From the IMG/VR virus record IMGVR_UViG_3300006916_000359, positions 1-24,726 of that record: 24,726 nucleotides of DNA; one strand, given 5' to 3'. This DNA comes from a virus. Made by a program: the position numbers and the translations under genes. This document shows, in pieces, positions 15,213-20,138 of the stretch (within the stretch, counting starts at the first letter, position 1; every line of letters starts with the position of its first letter). The notes below the pieces were generated by a model. The model worked only from the letters and a program-made list of their open reading frames with translations, ran no database searches and was not told where the DNA came from.

Positions 15213-15398
15213 TCAGTGGTTCAAACTTTTCCATTCAACAATCTCCGCTTCGATTGCAGGGCCGATGAAAAGAAGGCTTAGAATCATTCCAAAGAACGCC
15301 AGCCATACGACAGTCTCGAAAAGAAAACGGCCCAGACGTTTAATTCTGGACCGCTTCCTTGTTTCGATGACTGCATTGGTCATTACAAACTTAGTCAT
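15213..15398 (-). CDS. small single-TM membrane protein
   Basis: The ATG at 15398 with GGAGG upstream gives 61 residues. A basic segment (ETRKRSRIKRLGRF) is followed by one hydrophobic helix (VVWLAFFGMILSLLFIGPAI) and a short acidic tail, which predicts cytoplasmic N-terminus topology. It overlaps the preceding gene by a few bases. No family is recognised. Small inner-membrane proteins of this kind in lysogenic accessory regions may affect host physiology or superinfection, but nothing here shows which. Confidence 0.5.
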   Translation of the reverse strand: MTKFVMTNAVIETRKRSRIKRLGRFLFETVVWLAFFGMILSLLFIGPAIEAEIVEWKSLNH

Positions 15399-15771
15399 CA
15401 CTCACCTCCTCGACAGGCATGCCCTTGGGATTGTCGAATATCCAATCCCACTCAAGTGCGTCGGTGATGACGACCCAATCTTCTTCATTGCGCTCCCATG
15501 CTAGGGCCGTGTTGCCCAGAGAGAAGTGGTAGCAGAATGACTTGAACGAAATTAGCGCAGACAGATGGTCTTCAAAGAAAAGCATCACGCCCTTGTCTGT
15601 GACATAACCCTTATCAGGCTGCTTGTGTGGACAATAAAGCTCACCCTTGTTGAAGGTTTTGTGCAAGTCGAACCAGTCAGACTTGGGAACGCCATCTTCC
15701 GTTCCATGCCAAAAATTCCGGCAAATCGTATGTGACAGGTCCATGCAATCGTCGGTGGTAAATAACACCAT
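15391..15771 (-). CDS. hypothetical protein behind the arfA ribozyme
   Basis: The ATG at 15771 is 10 bases after GGAG of the conserved leader; an ATG at 15780 is too close to it. The product has 126 residues with no signal or membrane segment and is rich in Trp, Asp and His (SHTICRNFWHGTEDGVPKSDW, then ALEWDWIFDNPKG). Several Cys and His (CMD, CRN, YCPHK) could bind a metal, but no clear motif is formed. I do not recognise a family. Its message would begin at the HHR1 cleavage site, so its level may depend on that ribozyme. Confidence 0.5.
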   Translation of the reverse strand: MVLFTTDDCMDLSHTICRNFWHGTEDGVPKSDWFDLHKTFNKGELYCPHKQPDKGYVTDKGVMLFFEDHLSALISFKSFCYHFSLGNTALAWERNEEDWVVITDALEWDWIFDNPKGMPVEEVSDD

Positions 15772-15781
15772 GGGTTTCATT

Positions 15782-15794
15782 CTCCATTAGGGTT
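15782..15794 (-). promoter_or_regulatory. AACCCTAATGGAG leader/RBS of the gene at 15771
   Basis: The leader overlaps the arfA stop codon (AACCCTAA). Its CCC and the bases before it also form the outer stem II strand of HHR1. Confidence 0.8.
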
Positions 15795-15975
15795 CGATGG
15801 TGACTGCCATCGTCAGACACTGGGCATCACCCCAGCATGACCGGACCGGCATCTGCCGGTCACGGTTTCGGCCTTTTCGTGAATACGAACCCTTGCCCTT
15901 CCGCGCTTTGACCACGCGGGTCTTGAACACTGGCGACCGGACAGTAGCCGCCAGTGCGTTCTTGCGTTTAAACAT
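15787..15975 (-). CDS. arfA: ArfA-like alternative ribosome-rescue factor with a ribozyme in its ORF
   Basis: The ATG at 15975 overlaps the previous stop (TGATG) and follows GAGGGAG; the ORF has 62 codons. Residues 6-36 (NALAATVRSPVFKTRVVKAR, then KGKGSYSRKGR) match E. coli ArfA ([20 protein letters not shown], then KGKGSYMRKGK). ArfA enters stalled ribosomes lacking a stop codon and recruits RF2; the basic KGKGSY..RKGK tail lies in the mRNA channel. Codons 27-62 also contain a type II hammerhead ribozyme whose cleavage site is in codon 46, ten residues after the conserved tail. Cleavage would leave a non-stop message and a truncated but probably complete functional core. In E. coli the same outcome is reached by RNase III cutting or termination within arfA. 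Confidence 0.85.
   Translation of the reverse strand: MFKRKNALAATVRSPVFKTRVVKARKGKGSYSRKGRNRDRQMPVRSCWGDAQCLTMAVTIEP
15790..15892 (-). ncRNA. HHR1: type II hammerhead ribozyme inside arfA
   Basis: Read on the minus strand: outer stem II GGGUUCG/CGAACCC (7 pairs), inner stem II GCC/GGC, then GAAA. Stem III is CCG..CGG plus GACCGGC/GCCGGUC with loop AGAU and one bulged U, followed by UC and the cleavage point (between 15839 and 15838). Stem I is AUGCUGGG/CCCAGUGU (8 pairs, two G-U). Then come CUGACGA and one extra U before stem II. Stem II is the open end, so the form is type II. A competing hairpin CGAUGG/CCAUCG could switch it off. Predicted from pairing only. Confidence 0.78.
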
Positions 15976-16484
15976 CACTCCCTCTGCACGGCTCCGATTG
16001 CAGCCGCGTCCATTGCTGTTGCTGTTTTTCTTTGTGCCATCCACCCGAATGGGATTTGCACCGGCTCACCTTTGTCCTTGGTGACCGGCACTAGGATGTG
16101 AAACTGGTTCGAGCAATCGACCAGCCTGTCTTCATCAGGGTACAGCATCATCCCCTCGTAGTGCGGACCGCACAGTTGGGTTTTGATTTGCTGAAGCTCC
16201 CGCCAGTCCATGAGGTGGGACCGGTCCACCGTCCTGATGGACAGATGCATGACACGAATCCAGTTCTCGTCTGGACAGGCCATGTCATCCACATCAGGGT
16301 CCAGAATGACAACGTACTTGTCATTCCGGTAATGCTTCCACCGCCGGGTGCGGTGCCATTCTTTGATGGCAGTCCGCTTTGGCACCTCAAAGCCAGCCCT
16401 CGCGCACTTGTTCATGTACTCGCGAACAAATGTGTTCCGGTCCTTGGCTTTGGTCTCAGATTCAAACTCGACCAGAGGCTCCAT
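15975..16484 (-). CDS. phage protein, DUF7694-like
   Basis: The product has 169 residues. The segment WIRVMHLSIRTVDRSHLMDW, then LQQIKTQLCGP and MLYPDEDRLVDCSNQFHILVP matches a widespread phage family in which RVMHLSI, WRxLQxIK, ELYPxxxRLVD and NxYHL are conserved; I know it as DUF7694. Function is unknown. The first 55 residues are basic (RTAIKEWHRTRRWKHYRND). Gene start and end overlap the neighbours by 1 base each, so it is in a tight unit with the genes at 16484-17106 and arfA. Confidence 0.6.
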   Translation of the reverse strand: MEPLVEFESETKAKDRNTFVREYMNKCARAGFEVPKRTAIKEWHRTRRWKHYRNDKYVVILDPDVDDMACPDENWIRVMHLSIRTVDRSHLMDWRELQQIKTQLCGPHYEGMMLYPDEDRLVDCSNQFHILVPVTKDKGEPVQIPFGWMAQRKTATAMDAAAIGAVQRE

Positions 16485-16858
16485 CAGTCACTCCCCCATG
16501 GCACAACGGTAATCTGTGGCCGTGGTGGGTTGCCGCCCATGTCGCCAAGGAAGAAGGTCTTGGTTGCCGCCCAGTCGAGCGACATCTTCGGTGCGACCGT
16601 CTCGCCCTCGGCGTCAGTGCCTACCAGAAGGCCGTAGCCAGCCAGTGGGTGAGGGTGTCCCATGACGGCGAAGTATTCCTGCCCCTTCTCTCGGAACAGC
16701 CCTTCGTCATCGACATAGATGACATCGCCATCGGCGCTGCCAATGTAGGCAACGTCGAAATACTGGCAGTCCAGTATGTTTGAGATGTCATGGTATTTAC
16801 CGGACCATTCAATCTCGCGAATCTCTTTCTCGAATGGGTCAATCAGAAACGCCTTCAT
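16484..16858 (-). CDS. hypothetical phage protein
   Basis: The product has 124 residues and overlaps the previous gene by ATGA. It begins FLIDPFEKEIREIEW, contains VIYVDDEGLF and the glycine-rich HPLAGYGLLVGTDAEG, and looks like a compact alpha/beta domain without membrane parts. The pattern 'DPFEKxI .. VDDEGL .. G.GLVVG.D' recurs in phage accessory regions and may correspond to DUF3846-like proteins, but I am not sure. Nothing indicates catalytic function. It is the second gene of the four-gene message released by HHR2. Confidence 0.5.
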   Translation of the reverse strand: MKAFLIDPFEKEIREIEWSGKYHDISNILDCQYFDVAYIGSADGDVIYVDDEGLFREKGQEYFAVMGHPHPLAGYGLLVGTDAEGETVAPKMSLDWAATKTFFLGDMGGNPPRPQITVVPWGSD

Positions 16859-17106
16859 GCTCCGGCCCCTTTCCCGCAGATGGCCTCTTCCGCCAGTTCT
16901 GCGATAATGAAGTTGGCCTTCGTCTTTGACAGGCTGGCCTGACTATCCATTGGCGACAGGCCAATGTCAGACGCGCTCTTGTTTGTCTTTGAGAGGAAGA
17001 ACAGGATGGACTGAACCTGACGCTCAGTCGCTGGTGTCTTTTCCCAAGCCACGGCCCGGTTTCTGGCCATGTTTAGGGACGTGCGTTCAGTAGCAATATC
17101 TACCAT
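16855..17106 (-). CDS. hypothetical protein, first gene after HHR2
   Basis: The ATG is 7 bases after GGAG of the leader, which fixes the start. The product has 83 residues, soluble and helical (ATERQVQSILFFLSKTNKSA, then SKTKANFIIAELAEEAICG). The second part could be a small DNA- or protein-binding helical bundle; no family is recognised. It opens the unit 83 aa - 124 aa - DUF7694-like - arfA, all joined by overlaps of 1-4 bases. Confidence 0.5.
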   Translation of the reverse strand: MVDIATERTSLNMARNRAVAWEKTPATERQVQSILFFLSKTNKSASDIGLSPMDSQASLSKTKANFIIAELAEEAICGKGAGA

Positions 17107-17113
17107 TGCGTTA

Positions 17114-17126
17114 CTCCATTAGGGTT
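17114..17126 (-). promoter_or_regulatory. AACCCTAATGGAG leader/RBS
   Basis: It supplies the Shine-Dalgarno GGAG 7 bases before the ATG at 17106 and lies 10 bases after the HHR2 hairpin. Confidence 0.85.
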
Positions 17127-17136
17127 GTTGGATTAT

Positions 17137-17211
17137 GTAGCGAGACGCTACGACTGCGGCCCAGTCGGGCCACAGTTTCGCTGGTGTCTCACGCCAGCAT
17201 CGTCAGGTAGC
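17137..17211 (-). ncRNA. HHR2: type I hammerhead ribozyme
   Basis: Minus strand: stem I GCUAC/GUAGC; core CUGACGA plus one extra U; stem II GCUGG/CCAGC with loop CGUGAGACA; GAAA; stem III CUGUGGCCC/GGGCCGCAG (9 pairs) with loop GACU; then UC and cleavage between 17152 and 17151. GUCUC follows stem I and is complementary to GAGAC of loop II. After cleavage GUAGC can pair with the downstream GCUAC (17137-17141). The UGA stop of the upstream gene is part of the CUGACGA core. Confidence 0.88.
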
Positions 17212-17436
17212 TTTCTTCATGCGTTTAAACTTGAAACGAAAGTGAAGAACCTTCCGGCCATACCAGAGCCGCTGATAGACATTGCTCCGGGCAAAGCCGT
17301 AGATGCCAAACTTGGACGGCCTTCTAAACCGCTTCCAAACCAGTACCTTGTAACCAAAAAGGGCGAGGTACCCCCCGCCCAGTTCTTCCCATGGATTCGG
17401 CCATGTCGTTGGGATGTCCAGTTTAGTTTTCTTCAT
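17203..17436 (-). CDS. small basic protein
   Basis: The ATG at 17436 with GGAGGAA upstream gives 77 residues. The protein is strongly basic and aromatic (VLVWKRFRRPSKFGIYGFARS, then QRLWYGRKVLHFRFKFKRMKK), so it may bind nucleic acid or the membrane surface. The N-terminus (IPTTWPNPWEELGGGYLALFGY) is more neutral. No family is recognised. Its stop codon TGA lies in the HHR2 core, so terminating ribosomes sit on the ribozyme. A GTTTAAAC site (17223-17230) lies in the last codons. Confidence 0.55.
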   Translation of the reverse strand: MKKTKLDIPTTWPNPWEELGGGYLALFGYKVLVWKRFRRPSKFGIYGFARSNVYQRLWYGRKVLHFRFKFKRMKKAT

Positions 17437-17611
17437 AGATTCCTCCAGCTTTCTGATTGGCACGTTCAAGGTGACGCACCAACATTTCCGCGCGTTGTTC
17501 GAGGGTGAAATCTGTCGGTGAGTTGTCCACCCACGCGCTGTTCTTCTCCTCCCATGGGAGGGATTGGACCTGATGCAACAGGTCATAGGCCATAGCCAGT
17601 TCGCGGTTCAT
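17423..17611 (-). CDS. small helical protein
   Basis: The ATG overlaps the preceding stop (ATGA), and GGAGGA lies upstream. The product has 62 residues, acidic and helical (LAMAYDLLHQVQSLPW, then TLEQRAEMLVRHLERANQKAG). It ends by overlapping the next start. No family is recognised; it could be a small antitoxin- or anti-host-type protein, but nothing specific shows this. Confidence 0.5.
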   Translation of the reverse strand: MNRELAMAYDLLHQVQSLPWEEKNSAWVDNSPTDFTLEQRAEMLVRHLERANQKAGGIYEEN

Positions 17612-18237
17612 GCTGCGTCCTCCTTCCAGAACTCATGCGCGTGACCCAGTTTCTCTGGATAAATCCCATCCTTGCCGTCGCTATCTACGAAAAGCTGAAG
17701 CGCAGCCTCGTAACGACCGCCCAGCATCTTGTAGTTCATCAAGGTGATTGATGGGTCATGGCCAAAGAGGTGGTCCTCTGTGATGTCAAAGGTGACGACC
17801 TTTTTAATCTGCGACGGTGGAATCTTGCCCATGTGAGCAAAGGTTCCCAGAGCTTCCTGTGACCACCACGCCATGCCGGGATAGTCCGGCGCGTTATTGC
17901 GCCAGAACGCGGTCCTGTCCTCAAGCGACAACTCATTCAGCCAGAGAAACTCTTCGTCCATCCACCTCTGTTGAGCCAGCGCATCCTCGTCGGCCACAAA
18001 ATTGCCGGGGTAGGGGTCTACTTCAATCACGACGCCGCGCAGTTTCTTGCCATTCCGCTGCTTCACTATCGTTGCAGCGGCTGTGGCGTAGTAGATGGCG
18101 TAGGCTGTTGTCAGGTATACGCGGTCAGTTGCAGAAGGGAACTCCTTCCACACGCCCTTGCGCTTGCCGCGTGGAATCAGGCCATGCTTTTCGATGCTGT
18201 TTAAACAGTTCTCAGTAGTCCCGTGAAAGTACCTCAT
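17608..18237 (-). CDS. ADP-ribosyltransferase-fold-like protein
   Basis: The ATG at 18237, 7 bases after GGAGG, gives 209 residues. The N-terminus MRYFHGTTENCLNSIEKHGLIP, then DRVYLTT with AIYYATAAA, has the pattern HGT..NxxSIxxxGLxP...VYLT seen at the NAD-binding start of ADP-ribosyltransferases and Tpt1/KptA-like enzymes. RGVVIEVD may be the next strand. A convincing late catalytic Glu/Gln is not obvious. If active it could modify a host protein or nucleic acid, as phage ARTs do, or remove a 2'-phosphate from RNA. The fold is inferred from motifs. It contains a GTTTAAAC site at 18199-18206. Confidence 0.55.
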   Translation of the reverse strand: MRYFHGTTENCLNSIEKHGLIPRGKRKGVWKEFPSATDRVYLTTAYAIYYATAAATIVKQRNGKKLRGVVIEVDPYPGNFVADEDALAQQRWMDEEFLWLNELSLEDRTAFWRNNAPDYPGMAWWSQEALGTFAHMGKIPPSQIKKVVTFDITEDHLFGHDPSITLMNYKMLGGRYEAALQLFVDSDGKDGIYPEKLGHAHEFWKEDAA

Positions 18238-18407
18238 TTCCGCACCTCCTCGACAATCACCGGCCACCAGAAGATGATGATGCCAGAGATGCCCATGACA
18301 AAGGTCTCAGGGTCAGCGCCATGCGTAACGAACATGGCGTCGAACAATGAGGCCAGCATCAGAGCCAGCCCCAGAACGTGGGTAAAGATTTGTGTTGGTG
18401 TCGTCAT
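18234..18407 (-). CDS. small two-TM protein
   Basis: The ATG at 18407 is the likely start, because an in-frame ATG at 18422 is part of the leader AATGGAG. The product has 57 residues with two hydrophobic helices (THVLGLALMLASLFDAMFV and FVMGISGIIIFWWPVIV) and a short basic-acidic end. It overlaps the ART-like gene by ATGA. It is probably an inner-membrane protein; no family is recognised. Confidence 0.5.
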   Translation of the reverse strand: MTTPTQIFTHVLGLALMLASLFDAMFVTHGADPETFVMGISGIIIFWWPVIVEEVRK

Positions 18408-18416
18408 AAGACGGTC

Positions 18417-18429
18417 CTCCATTAGGGTT
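18417..18429 (-). promoter_or_regulatory. AACCCTAATGGAG leader/RBS
   Basis: It sets the start of the two-TM protein at 18407, about 9 bases after GGAG, and directly follows the 3' hairpin of HHR3. Confidence 0.85.
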
Positions 18430-18430
18430 A

Positions 18431-18503
18431 GTAGCGAGACGCTACGACCGGAGCCTCGCGGCCCCGGTTTCGACGCTGTCTCACGGCGTCATCATCAGGT
18501 AGC
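18431..18503 (-). ncRNA. HHR3: type I hammerhead ribozyme
   Basis: Minus strand: stem I GCUAC/GUAGC; CUGAUGA plus extra U; stem II GACGC/GCGUC with loop CGUGAGACA; GAAA; stem III CCGGGGCC/GGCUCCGG with the GNRA tetraloop GCGA; UC and cleavage between 18446 and 18445. GUCUC after stem I pairs with GAGAC of loop II. The downstream GCUAC (18431-18435) can form a post-cleavage hairpin. The upstream stop TAG shares its G with stem I. Confidence 0.9.
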
Positions 18504-18745
18504 TAGAATGGTACGTCGTCATCGTCGGGTTGAACCGGCGCTGGCGTGGCGGTTTGCCCGGCCAGCATTTGCCGGTACTCCTCGTCGGTCCCCTGCCATT
18601 CAGATTCGGGATGCGGCACCGGTGGCCCGGAGTAGTGCGGGTTCGGATACCAGACATCCCGGTCTGAAAGCACCCACGCCCAGTCAGGGTTTTGTTCCCC
18701 GATGGCGTAGGCATACTGGCGGTCAGCCTCTGCAATGTGGTTCAT
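18503..18745 (-). CDS. small protein with SSB-like C-terminal tail
   Basis: The product has 80 residues and overlaps the previous gene by ATGA. There is no OB fold: the first 60 residues are polar, Trp- and Pro-rich (NPDWAWVLSDRDVWYPNPHY, then PPVPHPESEWQGTDEEY). A Pro/Ala/Gln linker follows, and the protein ends in DDDDVPF. That end copies the acidic tip of SSB (DDDIPF) by which SSB recruits exonuclease I, RecO, RecQ, PriA and others. It may bind these proteins in competition with host or phage SSB, or recruit them. The stop abuts stem I of HHR3. Confidence 0.6.
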   Translation of the reverse strand: MNHIAEADRQYAYAIGEQNPDWAWVLSDRDVWYPNPHYSGPPVPHPESEWQGTDEEYRQMLAGQTATPAPVQPDDDDVPF

Positions 18746-19038
18746 GCCTTTGCCTCCTCCAGATAGCCGATGATTTCGTCGGCCTTGTCAGAGATGTCAG
18801 ACAGCCAGCCCTCAATCTCACTGTCGGCATATTCGAGGCTGTTGATGGCCTCCTGTGCGGCCTCGCCCTTGTCACTGTACTGAAGGCTTTCGGGCATGTT
18901 GTCGAAGGCGTCCTGTTCGTCACAGACGATGCCCCCGACATCTTCCTGCATCTCCTGCACAAGAGCGGTCATCTTGTTTTCGATGTATTGGATTTCGCCA
19001 ATCACTTTGTCGATGGCTTTGCGACGGTCTTTATTCAT
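18742..19038 (-). CDS. acidic coiled-coil phage protein
   Basis: The ATG at 19038 is 6 bases after GGAG, and the product has 98 residues. It is acidic and helical throughout (AIDKVIGEIQYIENKMTALV, then AFDNMPESLQYSDKGEAAQE, then EEAKA), with the pattern AFDNxPESLQxSxxGEAxQEAI known from many hypothetical proteins of phages and Rhodobacterales. It likely forms a helical hairpin or coiled coil. Function is unknown. It forms a two-gene unit with the SSB-tail protein, between HHR4 and HHR3. Confidence 0.6.
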   Translation of the reverse strand: MNKDRRKAIDKVIGEIQYIENKMTALVQEMQEDVGGIVCDEQDAFDNMPESLQYSDKGEAAQEAINSLEYADSEIEGWLSDISDKADEIIGYLEEAKA

Positions 19039-19044
19039 TGGTTT

Positions 19045-19057
19045 CTCCATTAGGGTT
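19045..19057 (-). promoter_or_regulatory. AACCCTAATGGAG leader/RBS
   Basis: The leader continues GGAGAAACCAATG, the same spacing as at 19501 and 20126. A GTTTAAAC site (19058-19065) separates it from HHR4. Confidence 0.85.
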
Positions 19058-19065
19058 GTTTAAAC

Positions 19066-19140
19066 ACAGCGAGACGCTGCGACCGGGGCCGGGTTGGCCC
19101 ACGGTTTCGACCGGGTCTCAGTCGGTCATCATCAGGCAGC
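19066..19140 (-). ncRNA. HHR4: type I hammerhead ribozyme
   Basis: Minus strand: stem I GCUGC/GCAGC (changed in register with HHR2/3); CUGAUGA plus extra U; stem II GACCG/CGGUC with loop ACUGAGACC; GAAA; stem III CCG..CGG plus GGGCC/GGCCC, bulged U and loop AACCC; UC and cleavage between 19081 and 19080. GUCUC after stem I pairs with GAGAC of loop II. The downstream GCUGU (19066-19070) can re-pair with GCAGC. The upstream gene reads through the core and stops inside loop II. Confidence 0.88.
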
Positions 19141-19285
19141 TAATATTCTCAAGCTGGCGGCGCAGCTTGGTGCAGTCTTCACCAAGGCGCTCCGCCTTCT
19201 TTAGCTTCTTCTTCAGCGTGACAAACGTCCGGCGCTTGTCACGGTGGACGGCACAGTGCCGCTCGTAGATTCTCTTGCGTTTCAT
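19118..19285 (-). CDS. small basic protein whose 3' codons enter HHR4
   Basis: This 55-residue frame starts at an ATG that overlaps the previous stop (ATGA). It is highly basic and helical (KRKRIYERHCAVHRDKRRTF, then VTLKKKLKKAERLGEDCTKL), so it may bind nucleic acid. The last residues ISCLMMTD are encoded by stem I, the CUGAUGA core and the first stem II strand of HHR4, and the stop is in loop II. Coupling to the previous gene and the fitting overlap support it as a real gene. No family is recognised. Confidence 0.55.
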   Translation of the reverse strand: MKRKRIYERHCAVHRDKRRTFVTLKKKLKKAERLGEDCTKLRRQLENISCLMMTD

Positions 19286-19494
19286 TTCGCAGTCTCCACC
19301 CTCAACCGGGCCTCGGCGTCAGCGAGGCTGTCATGCTCGGCGACGAGCCACTCGTTGCGGTTCTCGTCCACCTCGACCACCCAGTGGACCGGCTGGTCAT
19401 CGCGGATGGCGGGGTGGATGTAGAAGCCGACCGGGCGCTTGCCGATGTGCTTGTTGAGGGACTGGATGTGCTTACGCAGTTTTTCGATGTTCAT
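19282..19494 (-). CDS. hypothetical protein, about 70 residues
   Basis: The ATG at 19494 follows GGAG of the leader by 6 bases. After a short basic helix (NIEKLRKHIQSLNKHIGKRP) comes a beta-rich part (VGFYIHPAIRDDQPVHWVVEVDENRNEWLVAEHDS) and a final helix (ADAEARLRVE), the look of a small double-stranded-RNA-binding-like or DUF2188-like alpha/beta fold. The family is not certain. It forms a two-gene unit with the basic 55-residue protein. Confidence 0.5.
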   Translation of the reverse strand: MNIEKLRKHIQSLNKHIGKRPVGFYIHPAIRDDQPVHWVVEVDENRNEWLVAEHDSLADAEARLRVETAK

Positions 19495-19500
19495 TGGTTT

Positions 19501-19513
19501 CTCCACTAGGGTT
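19501..19513 (-). promoter_or_regulatory. AACCCTAGTGGAG leader/RBS (A-to-G variant)
   Basis: This is the leader with ATGGAG changed to GTGGAG; the Shine-Dalgarno GGAG is unchanged. It serves the gene starting at 19494. No hammerhead precedes it. Confidence 0.8.
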
Positions 19514-19525
19514 TTCTTGCATATC

Positions 19526-19565
19526 CTGGGTCAGGCCCAGAGGGTCGGGGAATTACTCCCCGACC
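19526..19565 (-). other. double hairpin in place of a ribozyme
   Basis: Minus strand: GGUCGGGG/CCCCGACC (8 pairs, 19543-19565), which contains the upstream UAA stop in its loop and stem edge, then CUGGG/CCCAG (19526-19540). No CUGANGA or GAAA core is present. It sits where the other gaps have hammerheads and may serve as a processing, pausing or 3'-stabilising structure. Confidence 0.5.
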
Positions 19566-20116
19566 GGCACGAGGCGGTCATGCGCCATGTCAGACTGGCA
19601 TACAGGGCAGGACACACCACCGACCTCGTCTATGGCGAATTGCAGATGCTTGCGGGTTGTGCGGAAAGCAAAGCCGCAGTCAGCGTCGCTGCACAAAGCC
19701 TTCATCATGCGGGTGGACTGCTTCTTGATTTTGGTCACGTCCAGCGACTCATGCGGGTAGGTGTTGCAGTAGTCACCGCCGGGTACATCGACTTTGAGAA
19801 TCACGCGCCGGTCTTCCACAATTTTGTGGATGTAGCGCATGGCGTCCCAGACAGCCTGTCGGGCGTCTTCGGCGTTGTCGATGGTGGGATTGATGAACAC
19901 TTCCCACTTGCCACCCGTGGACTGGTCCGGTGTGTAGACCTTGGCGTTCTGCTTGCCGCCCCGGCAGTTGTAGCCGAATCCGCAGGACAGTTTCACGTCA
20001 GCCTTGACGAAGCCGACACTGTGCCAGACTTGGCGCGACAGTGTGCATTCATGGTTTGAGGCCCAGTACATCAGGTCATCAAATGTGGCTTGCAGCCACT
20101 CTTCACGGTTTTGCAT
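19553..20116 (-). CDS. SprT-like zinc-ribbon protein lacking the HExxH site
   Basis: The ATG at 20116, 8 bases after GGAG, gives 187 residues. The pattern VKLSCGFGYNCRGGKQNAKV, then YTPDQS...GGKWEVFINPTID, then a C-terminal FAFRTTRKHLQFA and CPVCQSDM matches phage SprT-like proteins (SCGFP, WSPE, FEIFISP, HELVHA, RTTRKWL, CPVC). Here the helix that should read HELVHA is WDAMRYIH, so the catalytic Glu and first His are gone. It would keep the DNA- or protein-binding fold without protease activity. The family link is from memory of motifs, and loss of the site is read directly. Confidence 0.6.
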   Translation of the reverse strand: MQNREEWLQATFDDLMYWASNHECTLSRQVWHSVGFVKADVKLSCGFGYNCRGGKQNAKVYTPDQSTGGKWEVFINPTIDNAEDARQAVWDAMRYIHKIVEDRRVILKVDVPGGDYCNTYPHESLDVTKIKKQSTRMMKALCSDADCGFAFRTTRKHLQFAIDEVGGVSCPVCQSDMAHDRLVPVGE

Positions 20117-20125
20117 TGGTTTTTT

Positions 20126-20138
20126 CTCCATTAGGGTT
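20126..20138 (-). promoter_or_regulatory. AACCCTAATGGAG leader/RBS
   Basis: It precedes the ATG at 20116 and lies immediately after the HHR5 hairpin (20139-20155). Confidence 0.85.

Larger units (their letters stand above)
503..19065. repeat. dispersed palindrome GTTTAAAC, 11 copies
   Basis: Exact copies start at 503, 3696, 5620, 7815, 10977, 12864, 14398, 15966, 17223, 18199 and 19058. Most lie in genes, in more than one reading frame; 5620 and 19058 are in leaders. None is present from 19066 to the right edge. Well under one copy is expected by chance. Confidence 0.7.

Noticed and set aside
16130-16150. CCTGATGA on the minus strand within the DUF7694-like gene
   Set aside because: No GAAA and no flanking complementary stems follow; chance match in coding sequence.
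18223-19053. 276-codon plus-strand frame
   Set aside because: It is antisense to four small coupled genes and HHR3; no RBS or motif.
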